This document shows positions 16,353 to 25,562 of a stretch of DNA of 64,000 nucleotides, one piece after another (positions within the stretch are counted from its first letter, which is position 1; every line of letters begins with the position of its first letter). The translations under genes and the position numbers were made by a program. The notes under the pieces were generated by a model. It searched no databases and was not told the origin of the DNA. It saw only the letters and a program-made list of their open reading frames with translations. The DNA lies in NCBI GenBank assembly GCA_016789905.1, contig JAEUQC010000030.1, forward strand, positions 29,144 to 93,143, written 5' to 3'. The stretch comes from Bryobacterales bacterium. Lineage in GTDB: Bacteria > Acidobacteriota > Terriglobia > Bryobacterales > Bryobacteraceae.

Positions 16353-17678
16353 CTAAGCCCCAGAGATGGGGGCGGGTTTACGGGTCTTCCACTTTCCGCG
16401 GGTGAAGTCCGGGATTTCGACGGGTTGACTATTGGCGGCCACCGATTGAATGGAGAGCGGGAAGACGCAGCTCCAGACGGCGGCGTCATATACGTCGATG
16501 GGCGCCTCCGTGCGGTTGCGAACGGCCTTAAAGAACTGATGCATTTCGATGTAATCGGCGCCGCCGTGGCCCTGGCCGGCGGCCTTGGGGCCGAGGTCGC
16601 GCCAGAGGGGATGCTCGTACTTTGCGTAGTAGGCATCGGGGGCTTCCCATTGATCCTCCTTGGGTGAACGGCCGTCGAAATAGAACTTGTCGAGCGAACC
16701 CATGTAGATGCCCTCGGTGCCCTGCACGCGCAGAATGAGATCGTAGGGGCGGGGGGACATGGTGTCGTGATAAAGCGTGACGGTGGCGCCGCTGGCGGTA
16801 CGGAGCAACGTTGTATTCACGTCGCCGAGAGCGTATTCGCGGTTGGCGTTGGGGTGGGCGGCGCCGAACTTCTTGCGGGCGAAGTGGGCGAGGCCGCGCG
16901 CCTTGCTGCTCATGGAAGTGAGATGGGTGAAACGGTCGCCGCGGTTGACATCGAGCCACTGGGCGATGGGGCCCAAAGGGTGGGTGGGATAGAGATTGCC
17001 GTTCTTAGAGGCGGCGTGGACGCCGCGCCAAGTGAGTTCGCCAGCGGGGCCGCGGTCACCGCCGGTGGAGAGGAAAACGAAACGCACGTCGTGTTGATAG
17101 CCGCCCTCGCAATGGGTGAGTTCGCCGAAGAGGCCCTGGCGAACCATGTTGAGAATGAGCAGGGTATTGCGGAAATAGCAGACGTTTTCCAGGATCATGC
17201 AGGGCATGCCGGTCTCTTCGGAGGCGTTGACCATGTCCCAGCACTCGGCGACGGTGATGGCGGCAGGGACTTCGACGGCGGCGTATTTGCCGGCGCGCAT
17301 GGTGGCGACGGACATGGCGGAGTGGAGTTGCCAGGGGCCGGCGTTGATGACGGCGTCGAGATCGGCGCGAGCGACGAGACGGCGCCAATCGTCGACACCG
17401 CCAGTGGCGCCGTAGACCTGAGGCCGGGCCTGGCCCGCCCTTTCGATAAGCGCGGCGGCGCGGGCGGCGGCGGTTTCGTTAATGTCGCAAATGGCTGGCA
17501 CCACGACGTCGGGAAACTGGAGCGTGGTGCGGAGAAGGGCCGTGCCTCTTGCCCCCGTTCCGATGAACCCGACGCGCAAGGGGCGGCCGGTGATGGGAGG
17601 TTTGGGTTGGGCGTTGAGGAGCGGGGCGCCGAGCGCGGCGGCGGAAAGTAGGAGGTCTCGCCGGTTCCAGGAGTCCAT
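16353..17678 (-). CDS. Gfo/Idh/MocA-family enzyme, GH109-like (alpha-N-acetylgalactosaminidase type), Tat-exported
   Basis: The 441-residue product starts MDSWNRRDLLLSAAALGAP, a twin-arginine signal. A Rossmann motif GFIGTGARGTA follows (about 36-46), then HCEGGYQHDVR and the stretch NGNLYPTHPLGPIAQWL with NRGDRFTHLTSMSS, which is the hallmark of GH109 enzymes. These use bound NAD to cleave GalNAc by a redox elimination mechanism. ATG 17678 was chosen because the signal starts there; upstream reading is antisense to the acyltransferase region. The TAG stop lies in the direct repeat at the right end of the insertion element, so the last residues may differ from the ancestral gene. Confidence 0.82.
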   Translation of the reverse strand: MDSWNRRDLLLSAAALGAPLLNAQPKPPITGRPLRVGFIGTGARGTALLRTTLQFPDVVVPAICDINETAAARAAALIERAGQARPQVYGATGGVDDWRRLVARADLDAVINAGPWQLHSAMSVATMRAGKYAAVEVPAAITVAECWDMVNASEETGMPCMILENVCYFRNTLLILNMVRQGLFGELTHCEGGYQHDVRFVFLSTGGDRGPAGELTWRGVHAASKNGNLYPTHPLGPIAQWLDVNRGDRFTHLTSMSSKARGLAHFARKKFGAAHPNANREYALGDVNTTLLRTASGATVTLYHDTMSPRPYDLILRVQGTEGIYMGSLDKFYFDGRSPKEDQWEAPDAYYAKYEHPLWRDLGPKAAGQGHGGADYIEMHQFFKAVRNRTEAPIDVYDAAVWSCVFPLSIQSVAANSQPVEIPDFTRGKWKTRKPAPISGA

Positions 17679-17736
17679 GAGTGCCACGATAACACTAGAG
17701 GGAGCACGGACTACTAACGGGGGATTGGCGGCGGCG

Positions 17737-18906
17737 CTAGGCGCGGACGGAGGAACCGCCGAGGGAACGCATGAGCAGGCGGCGGCAGGGGCGTTCCACG
17801 GCGCGATAGAGAATGAGAGCGCCAGCAGCGGCAAGAAGCCAACAGATGGGCATGAGCAGCCAGTACACGGAGGCGGGGGCGTGGAGAGCCACAAGCGGAG
17901 GGAAGACGAGAAGGGCGAAGAGTTTCACGACGGGGCCGTGTAAGAGATAGAAAGAATACCCGGTACGGCCGAAGCCGGCGACGTAGTGCAGCAGCCGGTT
18001 CCGGCGGGCGGGGCGATAGCGGCGTTGGACAATGAGCGCGATGGCGACCAACGTGGAGGTGAGGACAAGGCCGTTGACAGAGAAGGCGGCGCGGCGGACG
18101 AGAGGATGCCAGGCGGTGCCGAGGAGGTTGCCATCGAGCAGGACACGGAGGACAAGATAGAGCGCGGCGACGGCGAGCAGGGCGCGCAAGGTGCCGGAGC
18201 GGGCGCGTTCCCAGTTGGTACGGGCCTGTAATTCATAGACCAGACATCCGGCGGGAACGTAGGAAAAGCGAATAGAGGCCATGCCTCCAAATAGGCCGGC
18301 GGCGAAGCAGAGGGCGGTGAGCGCGGCCCAGGCAACGAGGCGGCCCGGGCGTTGGACATTCCCGCGGTGGAGGGCGAAATCGATGAGAGGGAACAGGAGG
18401 TAGCCGGCGACGATGAAGCTGAGCGTCCAGGTGACGGTGAGGACGGGCTGCGCGGGGAAGAGGCCGGGGAAGAGGACAAGGTGTGGCAGGAAGGACGAGA
18501 GGGTTAGACCGGAGACATCGGCGCGGGAAAAGCCGGGACGGAGGTGCGCGAAGACGACGGCGGCGAGGAGCACGATGAGATAAGGCACGTAAATACGAAC
18601 GAGGCGGAGGGAGACGAACTGGCGGTAGGTGAAGCGGCGGCTGGCGAGGCTTTGGGCCATGAAGAAGCCGCTGAGAAGAAGAAGCAGGTTGGTGCCGATG
18701 CTGCCGAGGCGGGTGGCGAGCCAATCGACGAACTCAATGGTGACGGCGCCGGTGGACTGTGGGTGGGCAAAACCGGCGTAGTGGTAGAGAAAGACAAGCG
18801 TGGCGGCGCCGGCGCGGAGAACGTCGAAGGCGGGGAGGCGGCCAAGTTTGGGTTCAGGCGCAGACGGCGCCAGCGTGCCAGGGGGCGCGAGGCTGGAGCC
18901 TGTCAT
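17737..18906 (-). CDS. Membrane acyltransferase family 3 (OafA-like)
   Basis: A 389-residue polytopic membrane protein with about ten hydrophobic segments. The N-terminal part has [20 protein letters not shown] (about 24-43), the family 3 motif with arginine and the catalytic histidine, and later [14 protein letters not shown]. Such enzymes O-acylate sugars of surface polymers. AAAGG lies nine bases before the ATG. It is 58 bases upstream of the GH109-like gene on the same strand; a joint role in glycan modification and cleavage is possible but unproven. Confidence 0.85.
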   Translation of the reverse strand: MTGSSLAPPGTLAPSAPEPKLGRLPAFDVLRAGAATLVFLYHYAGFAHPQSTGAVTIEFVDWLATRLGSIGTNLLLLLSGFFMAQSLASRRFTYRQFVSLRLVRIYVPYLIVLLAAVVFAHLRPGFSRADVSGLTLSSFLPHLVLFPGLFPAQPVLTVTWTLSFIVAGYLLFPLIDFALHRGNVQRPGRLVAWAALTALCFAAGLFGGMASIRFSYVPAGCLVYELQARTNWERARSGTLRALLAVAALYLVLRVLLDGNLLGTAWHPLVRRAAFSVNGLVLTSTLVAIALIVQRRYRPARRNRLLHYVAGFGRTGYSFYLLHGPVVKLFALLVFPPLVALHAPASVYWLLMPICWLLAAAGALILYRAVERPCRRLLMRSLGGSSVRA

Positions 18907-19145
18907 TTGGAAATGCCTTTCATAAAAATGGGCGGGGCATCAGGAAATCCACGGGGGTATAGGGGGATATCGGCGGTTCGGCGATGGAGCGTTAGGGTGG
19001 GGCGGGCCTCAAAGGACTGCGCCAAGTGGGTGATATGGCGCGGCTTGCCCCACTTCCGGCCGGGCCAAGGGACTCTTGGGAGGGGCGTAAGTGGCGGAAA
19101 TCCTTGGAAATTCAACGTTCGGGTTGGTTTGGCGGCTCAATTGCA

Positions 19146-19190
19146 AACATGCATCCGCCTAGCATATTTAAACTCAGGAGAATGCATGTT
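19146..19190 (+). promoter_or_regulatory. Inverted AACATGCAT repeats upstream of and over the hcp start (NsrR-like)
   Basis: AACATGCAT (19146-19154) and its exact reverse complement ATGCATGTT (19182-19190) face each other across 27 bases; the second copy covers the hcp ATG at 19186. Both fit the half-site AA-ATGCAT known for the nitric-oxide-sensing repressor NsrR, which often controls hcp, although the classical site has half-sites one base apart. A weak promoter (TTGCAA at 19141, TATTTA at 19165) would place the first copy in the spacer. As RNA the arms could pair and hide the start codon. Confidence 0.4.
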
Positions 19191-20841
19191 CTGTTATCAG
19201 TGCGAACAAACGACGAGAACCGAGACCGGCGCGGGGTGCGCGACGGCGAAAGGCGTGTGCGGCAAGGATGAAGCCACAGCGGACCTTCAGGATCTATTGA
19301 TCTACCAGTTGAAAGGCATTGGGCAGTATTCGTCGCGCCTGCACGGGCTTGGGAAGGCCGACGCGGCCGCCGACCATTTCATTCTCTTCGCGCTGTTCAC
19401 GACATTGACGAACGTGAATTTTAACCGGGCGCGCTTCGTGGAGCTGATCGGCGAGGCGGAGCGGATTCGGGACCGCGTGCGCGCGGCGTATGAAGAAGCC
19501 ACGCCGGGGACGGCACGGCTGGGCGGGCCGGCGGCATTTGAACCGGCGGCAGACCTGGCGGGACTGTTGAAGCAGGCCAACGCGGCGTCGGTACGGGCCG
19601 GGATTGAGCTGGTGGGTGAAGACGTGGTGGGTCTGCGGGCGCTGGTGCTGTATGGCCTGAAGGGCGTGGCGGCGTATGCGCACCATGCCGACGTTTTGGG
19701 CCAATCGAGCGAAGAGGTGGGCGCGGGGATTGCGCACGCGCTGGACCTATTGGCGACGGACCCGGCCGACATCGGCGTGCTGCTGAACGAGGCGCTGGCG
19801 CTGGGGCACCTGAACTTCAAAGTGATGGGGATGCTGGACGCGGCGAACACGGGAACGTATGGCACACCGGAGCCGACCAATGTGCGCACGACGCCGGTGG
19901 CGGGAAAGGCGATTCTGGTTTCGGGGCACGACCTGCGGGACCTGCATGCCATTCTGGAAGCGGTGAAGGGGACGGACATCAACGTTTACACGCATGGCGA
20001 ATTGCTGCCGGCGCATTCGTACCCGAAGCTGAAGGCGTACCCGAACCTGGCGGGCAATTATGGGACGGCGTGGCAGAACCAGCAGCTTGAGTTCGCGGCA
20101 TTTCCCGGCCCGATTGTGATGACTTCCAACTGCCTGATTGAGCCGCAGCCAGCGTACCGGAATCGCATCTTTACGGCCGGACCGGTGGGTTGGCCAGGAG
20201 TGCGGCATATTGTGAACGGCGATTTTTCGACGGTGGCGCAGGCGGCGCAAGCGCTGCCCGGGTTCACCGAGACGGCGCCGGAGAAAACGATCCTGATCGG
20301 CTTTGGCAAGGACACGGTGCTGGGTGTGGCCGATAAGGTGATCGAGGCGGTGAAGAGCGGATGGGTGAAGCATTTCTTCCTGATTGGCGGCTGCGACGGC
20401 GCGGCGCCGGGCCGGAATTACTACACCGATTTTGCGGAGAAGGCGCCGCAGGACACGATACTGCTGACGCTGGGTTGCGGCAAGTTCCGGTTCAACATGG
20501 AAGACCATGGGACGATTGGCGGGTTGCCGCGGCTGCTGGATGTGGGGCAGTGCAACGATAGCTATTCGGCGATTCAGATTGCGCTGGCGCTGGCGAACGC
20601 ATTCAAGTGCGGCGTGAACGAGTTGCCGCTGTCGCTGATTGTTTCGTGGTTCGAGCAGAAGGCAGCGGCGGTGCTGCTGACGTTGCTGGCACTTGGCGTC
20701 CGCAACGTGCGGCTTGGCCCGTCACTGCCGGCGTTTCTGACGCCTGCGCTGGTTGGTGTACTGGTGGAGAAGTTCGGTGTACTGCCGATCACGACGGCGG
20801 AGGCCGACATTGCGGCCTCGATGAACCGGACGGCGGCGTAG
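19186..20841 (+). CDS. hcp: Hybrid cluster protein (hydroxylamine reductase/NO reductase), class II
   Basis: The 551-residue product begins with the cysteine pattern C3-x2-C6-x11-C18-x6-C25, the spacing of class II Hcp, which carries a [2Fe-2S] cluster near the N-terminus. The hybrid Fe-S-O cluster ligands lie further on (for example SGHDLRDL near 245-252, NGDFST near 345, GGCDGA near 400, LGCGKFRF near 430). Hcp reduces NO to N2O at low NO levels and can reduce hydroxylamine. ATG 19186 is preferred: AGGAG is five bases upstream and the cysteine motif follows at once. A reductase gene follows after 15 bases. The long open frame upstream is antisense to the acyltransferase gene. Confidence 0.94.
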   Translation: MFCYQCEQTTRTETGAGCATAKGVCGKDEATADLQDLLIYQLKGIGQYSSRLHGLGKADAAADHFILFALFTTLTNVNFNRARFVELIGEAERIRDRVRAAYEEATPGTARLGGPAAFEPAADLAGLLKQANAASVRAGIELVGEDVVGLRALVLYGLKGVAAYAHHADVLGQSSEEVGAGIAHALDLLATDPADIGVLLNEALALGHLNFKVMGMLDAANTGTYGTPEPTNVRTTPVAGKAILVSGHDLRDLHAILEAVKGTDINVYTHGELLPAHSYPKLKAYPNLAGNYGTAWQNQQLEFAAFPGPIVMTSNCLIEPQPAYRNRIFTAGPVGWPGVRHIVNGDFSTVAQAAQALPGFTETAPEKTILIGFGKDTVLGVADKVIEAVKSGWVKHFFLIGGCDGAAPGRNYYTDFAEKAPQDTILLTLGCGKFRFNMEDHGTIGGLPRLLDVGQCNDSYSAIQIALALANAFKCGVNELPLSLIVSWFEQKAAAVLLTLLALGVRNVRLGPSLPAFLTPALVGVLVEKFGVLPITTAEADIAASMNRTAA

Positions 20842-20856
20842 ACAGCAAGCAGAACC

Positions 20857-21873
20857 ATGTCAGAACTTGAAGTGACGCTAGTAACGCGCGATGGCGCGGA
20901 GCTGCGATTTCCCTGCGCCCAGGCGGAAAACGTCCTGGGCGCGTCGGAGGCGGCGGGATATTATCTGCCGGCGATGTGCCATGAGGGGACTTGCGGACTG
21001 TGCCATGCGCGGGTGACGGAAGGCAAATACACAATGGGGCCGCACAACAGCGCGGCCCTGCGGGCGGATGTTCCAGGCGAGGTGCTGCTGTGCCGGTGCT
21101 CGCCGGACGAAGACCTAACGGTGGCGCTGCCGTACAATCAGGCGCAGATCCTGCGGTACAAGGTTCCGGTGCGGCAGGCGGTGATCGAAACCATGGCGCC
21201 GGCCTGGCAGGACGCGGTGGCATTAACACTGCGACTGCAGCCGGACGCGGCGACGGGAACGGCGGTGGAGTTTTCGCCGGGCCAGTATATGGAATTGACC
21301 ATTCCTGGGACGGAGATCCGGCGGGCGTATTCGCTGGCGAACCTGCCGAACTGGGAGGGGCGGCTGGACTTTCTGATCCGGCTGGCGCCGAACGGGATGT
21401 TTTCCACGTGGCTGCGGGAGCAAGCACGAGTGGGGGACGCGATTACGGTTCGCGGGCCATCGGGGAGTTTCATCCTGGATGAGACGAGCGTGCGGCCACG
21501 GTGTTTTGTAGGCGGGGGGTGCGGGCTGGCGCCGATACTTTCGATGCTGCGACACTTGGGCGAATTCCAGGATTCGCAACCGACGCATCTGATATTCGGG
21601 GCCAACCGGCAGGCGGAACTGGTGCCGGCGGCGGAAGTGGAGGCGGTGAGCGCGGCGCTGCCGCAATTGGGAGTGACGCTGGCGGTGACTTCGCCGGAGG
21701 AAGGCTGGCAGGGGTTCCAGGGCACGGCGCCGGCGGCACTGGAGGTGTATTTGTCGCAAGCGGATGAGCCGATGGACATTTATGCCTGCGGACCGCCGAA
21801 GATGCTGGAGGCGGTGGAGAAGTTGGTGGAGAAACGCGGGCGGGGGGATCGCGTCATCGCGGAGCGGTTGTAG
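20857..21873 (+). CDS. Ferredoxin-NAD(P) reductase, probable Hcp reductase
   Basis: A 338-residue electron-transfer flavoprotein in one operon with hcp. Residues 1-90 form a plant-type [2Fe-2S] ferredoxin domain with C41, C46, C49 and C79 or C81 as ligands (CHEGTCGLC ... CRC). The FAD-binding barrel follows (RAYSLANLP near 148), then the NAD-binding lobe (GGGCGLAPILSML near 217, and CGPPKML near 310). By analogy with Hcr it should pass electrons from NADH to Hcp. In E. coli Hcr the ferredoxin domain is at the C-terminus, whereas here it is at the N-terminus, as in BenC or MmoC. Confidence 0.85.
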   Translation: MSELEVTLVTRDGAELRFPCAQAENVLGASEAAGYYLPAMCHEGTCGLCHARVTEGKYTMGPHNSAALRADVPGEVLLCRCSPDEDLTVALPYNQAQILRYKVPVRQAVIETMAPAWQDAVALTLRLQPDAATGTAVEFSPGQYMELTIPGTEIRRAYSLANLPNWEGRLDFLIRLAPNGMFSTWLREQARVGDAITVRGPSGSFILDETSVRPRCFVGGGCGLAPILSMLRHLGEFQDSQPTHLIFGANRQAELVPAAEVEAVSAALPQLGVTLAVTSPEEGWQGFQGTAPAALEVYLSQADEPMDIYACGPPKMLEAVEKLVEKRGRGDRVIAERL

Positions 21874-21878
21874 AAAGG

Positions 21879-21901
21879 GGGCCCGGCAGCACGCCGGGCC
21901 C
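21879..21901 (+). terminator. Stem-loop after the hcp operon
   Basis: GGGCCCGGC (21879-21887) and GCCGGGCCC (21893-21901) form a perfect 9-bp stem with a five-base loop, six bases after the reductase stop codon. Only a short A/T-poor tail with AAAAA follows, so termination efficiency is uncertain. Confidence 0.6.
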
Positions 21902-21990
21902 AGCACAAAAATCCGGCACAGCGACCTAAACGGCGCTGTGGAACCCGAACCCTGTCACGCACTCAACGAACTATGTGTCGGAGATTTGTA

Positions 21991-22067
21991 TGGTGCGCCC
22001 GGAGTGATTCGAACACCCGGCCTTCTGGTTCGTAGCCAGACGCTCTATCCAGCTGAGCTACGGGCGC
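21991..22067 (-). tRNA. tRNA-Arg (anticodon ACG)
   Basis: The minus strand folds as a full cloverleaf: acceptor GCGCCCG/CGGGCGC, D-arm with AGCTCAG, anticodon arm CTGGC-TACGAAC-CAG with ACG in the loop, T-arm with GTTCGAATC, and an encoded CCA end (21993-21991). Total 77 bases including CCA. Confidence 0.95.
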
Positions 22068-22138
22068 GTACTGCGGCGTGACTTCATTCAGAATAGCACG
22101 ATTGGCGGGGAAATGGGGCGGCAGGGAGGCTAAAATTT

Positions 22139-23236
22139 TCAGTCGCGGATGCGGCCGCCGGCGTGAAGAGTCAACCGGCGGCCGCCCCACTGGACCGTGT
22201 TGCCGAAGAGGCCGGCGACCCAGATGGCGACGCCGGCGAGGTCCCGCAGCGGCATGAGCGAGAGGCGGAAGACGGTGTTGCGGTCCTCCAAAATCATGAG
22301 GCCGGCGAGCACAGCGACATTGAAGCGCAGGGCGAAGAGAATGAACCCCATTAGCGGATGGCCGGTGAGAAAGGCGACGAAGGCCCAGAGCGTGGCGAAC
22401 GTGACAGGCAGGCCGAGGTAGCCCATGATGCCGCCGCGCGAGACACGGATGGTGCGCGCCCAGCGGACCTGATGGTCCCAGGCCTCGCGCCACGTGCCTG
22501 CGCCAAGGCTGGTTTCGACAATGCAGGAAGAAAGCACGGTGCGCTTGCCGGCGCGGGTGATGAGACGGCCGAGTTGATAGTCGTCGGCGAGGTAATCTCC
22601 AATGGCCTCAAAGCCGCCAATGGCTTCGAGATCCGCGCGGCGGAAGAAGAGCGTGGAGCCCATGGCGAATTCGGTGACACCAACGAGGGGCGCGACGAGC
22701 GTGGAGGGGGCAAAGTCCGTGGCGACGCCGAGGGCCTCCATTTGCCCAGGGAAGTGTTCGGCGCGGGCGCGATAGAGAGCCGTGACAAGGCCGGTGTTGG
22801 GCTGTTCGAGTTCGGCGGCGAGCGTTTTGAGATAGCCCTGGGGGACACGGATGTCGCCGTCGTTGACGAGCAGGACATCATAGCGGGCTTCGCGGGCAAG
22901 ATCGATGAGCGCGCCCACTTTGGGATTTGGGGTTTGGGTGGAGCGGTAGATGAGGCGGATCTGCCGGTTGGGGAATTCGGCGATGGCGCGTTGGATGATG
23001 GGGACGGCGGGGTCCGCGGGGTCACTGACGGCGAAGAGGAGTTCGAAGTGGGGGTAATCCTGCTGGGCGTGGGAGCAGACGACGGAATAGAAGAGCGGGT
23101 CAACACCGCGGACGGGTTTCAGGATGGAGATGGGAGGCATGGCGTCCGGCGTGGGACGGACCTGGAACATGCGGCGGATACAGGCGACGAGGGCGACGAA
23201 CTGGTAGCCGACGGGGATGAGAAAGGGCCAGTCCAT
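22139..23236 (-). CDS. hpnI: Hopanoid biosynthesis glycosyltransferase HpnI
   Basis: The 365-residue product is a GT2/GT21 (ceramide-glucosyltransferase-like) membrane enzyme: an N-terminal membrane anchor, SILKPVRGVDP (about 37-47), the D1 block NPKVGALIDLA, the metal motif VNDGDIRVP, DDYQLG and the product-site motif HQVRWARTIR, then three C-terminal membrane segments. HpnI adds N-acetylglucosamine to bacteriohopanetetrol in the side-chain pathway. The name is supported by the neighbour hpnJ, with which HpnI is characteristically found. AGGAG is eight bases before the start. The deacetylase hpnK is not seen within the window. Confidence 0.85.
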   Translation of the reverse strand: MDWPFLIPVGYQFVALVACIRRMFQVRPTPDAMPPISILKPVRGVDPLFYSVVCSHAQQDYPHFELLFAVSDPADPAVPIIQRAIAEFPNRQIRLIYRSTQTPNPKVGALIDLAREARYDVLLVNDGDIRVPQGYLKTLAAELEQPNTGLVTALYRARAEHFPGQMEALGVATDFAPSTLVAPLVGVTEFAMGSTLFFRRADLEAIGGFEAIGDYLADDYQLGRLITRAGKRTVLSSCIVETSLGAGTWREAWDHQVRWARTIRVSRGGIMGYLGLPVTFATLWAFVAFLTGHPLMGFILFALRFNVAVLAGLMILEDRNTVFRLSLMPLRDLAGVAIWVAGLFGNTVQWGGRRLTLHAGGRIRD

Positions 23237-23245
23237 GGGGTTCTC

Positions 23246-23608
23246 CTAGAGTGCCAGGAGGGCGACGCCGAGCGCCACCAGCACGGTGCCGCCCCAGCGG
23301 GCGGGGGTGACGCGCTCCTTGAGGACAAGGCGGGCGAGGATGGTTTCGGCGACCAGACTGAGCGCGGTGGCGGGGACGGCGAAGCTTAAGTCGGCCACGG
23401 CGAGAAGGGCGAGAAAGGCGTAGAAGGAGACGGCGAGGAAAACAATGGAGCCGATAAGCGGGGCCTTGGTGAGCAGCAGCTTCAGGAGGGCGCCGATGCC
23501 GCCGAGGCCGAAATCGGTGACTTCGCCCTGACGCTTCATCTCCCAGCTTTGCAGCAGGTCACTGGCGACGGTGGAGACGACGATGATGGCGACGTAGAGC
23601 CAGGCCAT
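23246..23608 (-). CDS. Small four-helix DMT/SMR-type membrane protein (second of a pair)
   Basis: A 120-residue hydrophobic protein with four predicted helices (about 3-20, 43-63, 66-84 and 98-119), the size of a small multidrug resistance or EamA half-unit. The loop ATALSLVAETILARLVLKERVTPARWGG is the usual end of an EamA half, in which a glutamate-rich E-x-x-x-P/A segment precedes the last helix. Its ATG immediately follows the TAA of the partner gene (TAAATG). Paired proteins of this kind act as heterodimers moving lipids or lipid-linked sugars; ArnE/ArnF are an example. The location between hpnJ and hpnI suggests a hopanoid or its sugar precursor as substrate. Confidence 0.75.
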   Translation of the reverse strand: MAWLYVAIIVVSTVASDLLQSWEMKRQGEVTDFGLGGIGALLKLLLTKAPLIGSIVFLAVSFYAFLALLAVADLSFAVPATALSLVAETILARLVLKERVTPARWGGTVLVALGVALLAL

Positions 23609-24010
23609 TTATTGGGGCTCCGTTTTGGGGGCGGTGAGGCCGACAAGGACGGTGCCGCCGACGATGCAGAGCGTACCGAGCCAGCGCGTTGGAGTGATAA
23701 TTTCGCCGAGGAAAACGGCGCCCATGACGGCGTTAAGCACGAAGCCGATGCTGGTGACGGGGATGACGTAGCTTAAGTCCGCCCAGCTAAGCAGGGCCAT
23801 GCGGGAGAGAACCCAGCCAGCGAGCAGGAGGATGCCGCAGAAGACCCAGGGATCAAAGACGACGCGGACGAAACTCCAGGCCGAGCCGTCCATGGCGGCG
23901 CCGTGCTTGATGCCCCAGGAGAGGGCGAAATTGCCGGTGACGTTGGTGAGGACGACGATGGCGGCGAAGAGCCGGGTTTTCCAGAGCAGGTTGCCGTTAC
24001 TGATTGGCAC
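23609..24010 (-). CDS. Small four-helix DMT/SMR-type membrane protein (first of a pair)
   Basis: A 133-residue protein with four hydrophobic segments and the EamA-like ending NAVMGAVFLGEIITPTRWLGT. It differs clearly from its neighbour, so the two are likely subunits of one heterodimer with opposite or paired topology. The start is uncertain: I take GTG 24010, which gives MPISNGNLLWKTRLF and overlaps the hpnJ stop by 14 bases; the long upstream frame is antisense-like and lies inside hpnJ. A start at the CTG near 23995 is also possible. The overlap implies translation coupled with hpnJ. Confidence 0.7.
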   Translation of the reverse strand: MPISNGNLLWKTRLFAAIVVLTNVTGNFALSWGIKHGAAMDGSAWSFVRVVFDPWVFCGILLLAGWVLSRMALLSWADLSYVIPVTSIGFVLNAVMGAVFLGEIITPTRWLGTLCIVGGTVLVGLTAPKTEPQ

Positions 24011-25451
24011 TGGCGAGCGAGGCCTGTTTCTGATCCTTGACGAACTGCTTGCGCTTGCCTCGGAGGGCGAGGTATTCGCGGGCTTCCTTGTAGAGGCGCT
24101 TGCGGTCGTTGGAATCGAACATGGCATTGCGGACGATGCGCCAGGCGGCCTTAGGACGGAAATAGTATTCGGAGTAGAAGCGTTCGACGGAGTCCATCAG
24201 TTCGCCGCGGTCGAGACCGGGATAGATGATGTTGGGGAGTTGGTGGCCGACTTCGTCGGTCATCGAATCGAGTGTGATGAGGCCGTTTTTGACGACGTGA
24301 TCGTAGAACTCGGTGCCGGGATAGGGGTGGGCGACGGAGACCTGAATGGTTTCGCAGTCGAGTTCCTTGGCAAAGTCGATGGTGGTCTGGATGGACTGGC
24401 GGGATTCACCAGGGAGGCCGATGATGAAATCGGCGTGGATTTTGAGGCCGAGTTTGTGAGCGTTGGCGGTGAAGCGGCGGGCCATGTCGACGGTGGCGCC
24501 CTTCTTGATGTTTTTGAGGATCTGCTGATCACCGGACTCATAGCCGACGATCATGAGGCGGCCGCCGGCGTCCTTCATGGCGGCGAGCGTATCGTAATCG
24601 GTGGTGACGCGGGAGGTGCAACTCCAGGTCATCCCGACCTTGGCAAGTTCCTTGCACATCTGGATAGTTCGTTCTTTGCGGTAGTTGAAGGTATCGTCGT
24701 CGAAGAAGACTTCCTGGATGCCGGGGAAGTTTTCCTTGATCCACTTCACTTCGTTTACGACGTCTTCGACCGAGCGCAGGCGCCAGCGGTGGCCGGAATG
24801 GGTTTGGGGCCAGAGGCAGAACGTACACTGCGCCGGGCAACCGCGGGAGGTATAGATGGAAACGAACGGGTGCTTCAGGAAGGGGACGTTATAGCGGGTG
24901 AAATCGAGGTCGCGTTTGTAGACCTTGGATGCCCAGGGGAGTTCGTCGAGGTTTTCGATGACGGGGCCATCAGGGTTGTGCATGAAGCCATCGCCCTTGC
25001 GGAAGCTGACGCCGGGGAGTTCTTCGAGCGGAGTACCGTTGGCGAAGTTAACGATCTGGTGATCGAACTCCTTGCGGACGACGAAATCGATGGCTTTCGA
25101 CGTGCGCAGGCACTTTTCGGGTTCGACGGTGACGGGAGGGCCGACGAAGCAGACTTTGAGCTTCGGGTTCACATCCTTCATCATCGATGCCATTTTGGCG
25201 TCGACGTGGAAGCCAGGGGTGGAGGTGAACAGGACCAGGAGTTCAAAGTCCTTGGCCATGGCGACGGTCTGTTCAATGGAGACCTTATGCGGGGGCGCGT
25301 CGACCAGTTTCGAATCGGGCAGCATACCGGCGGGATAGGTGAGCCACACGGGATACCAGTAGGACTCAATCTCGCGGGAAGCCGGCCAGCGGGAGCTGGC
25401 GCCACCATCAAACCCCTCGAATGACGGCGGATTCAGGAAAAGCGTGCGCAT
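23997..25451 (-). CDS. hpnJ: Hopanoid biosynthesis radical SAM protein HpnJ
   Basis: The 484-residue product begins MRTLFLNPPSFEGFDGGASS, the characteristic HpnJ start, followed by a B12-binding-like Rossmann region (about 60-130) and the radical SAM motif SRGCPAQCTFC (C-x3-C-x2-C, near residue 204). HpnJ is required for the cyclitol ether head group of bacteriohopanetetrol. FDDDTFNY and GLPGES motifs of this radical SAM subgroup are present. The gene leads a minus-strand set hpnJ > SMR > SMR > hpnI with no gap over 10 bases. Confidence 0.9.
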   Translation of the reverse strand: MRTLFLNPPSFEGFDGGASSRWPASREIESYWYPVWLTYPAGMLPDSKLVDAPPHKVSIEQTVAMAKDFELLVLFTSTPGFHVDAKMASMMKDVNPKLKVCFVGPPVTVEPEKCLRTSKAIDFVVRKEFDHQIVNFANGTPLEELPGVSFRKGDGFMHNPDGPVIENLDELPWASKVYKRDLDFTRYNVPFLKHPFVSIYTSRGCPAQCTFCLWPQTHSGHRWRLRSVEDVVNEVKWIKENFPGIQEVFFDDDTFNYRKERTIQMCKELAKVGMTWSCTSRVTTDYDTLAAMKDAGGRLMIVGYESGDQQILKNIKKGATVDMARRFTANAHKLGLKIHADFIIGLPGESRQSIQTTIDFAKELDCETIQVSVAHPYPGTEFYDHVVKNGLITLDSMTDEVGHQLPNIIYPGLDRGELMDSVERFYSEYYFRPKAAWRIVRNAMFDSNDRKRLYKEAREYLALRGKRKQFVKDQKQASLASANQ

Positions 25452-25562
25452 AGTTACCTATCTTGAGGGTAAGGCATTGAGAGTGGGGCCTTCAACCGCA
25501 ATGGGTCTAATGGGTACAGCCGATTGCCGAACGGGGATAATTGGAGTTTAATTTGTAGCGGA

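Noticed and set aside
18544..19185. In-frame extension of hcp to 18544
   Set aside because: It is antisense to the acyltransferase gene; the Hcp cysteine motif begins right after ATG 19186.
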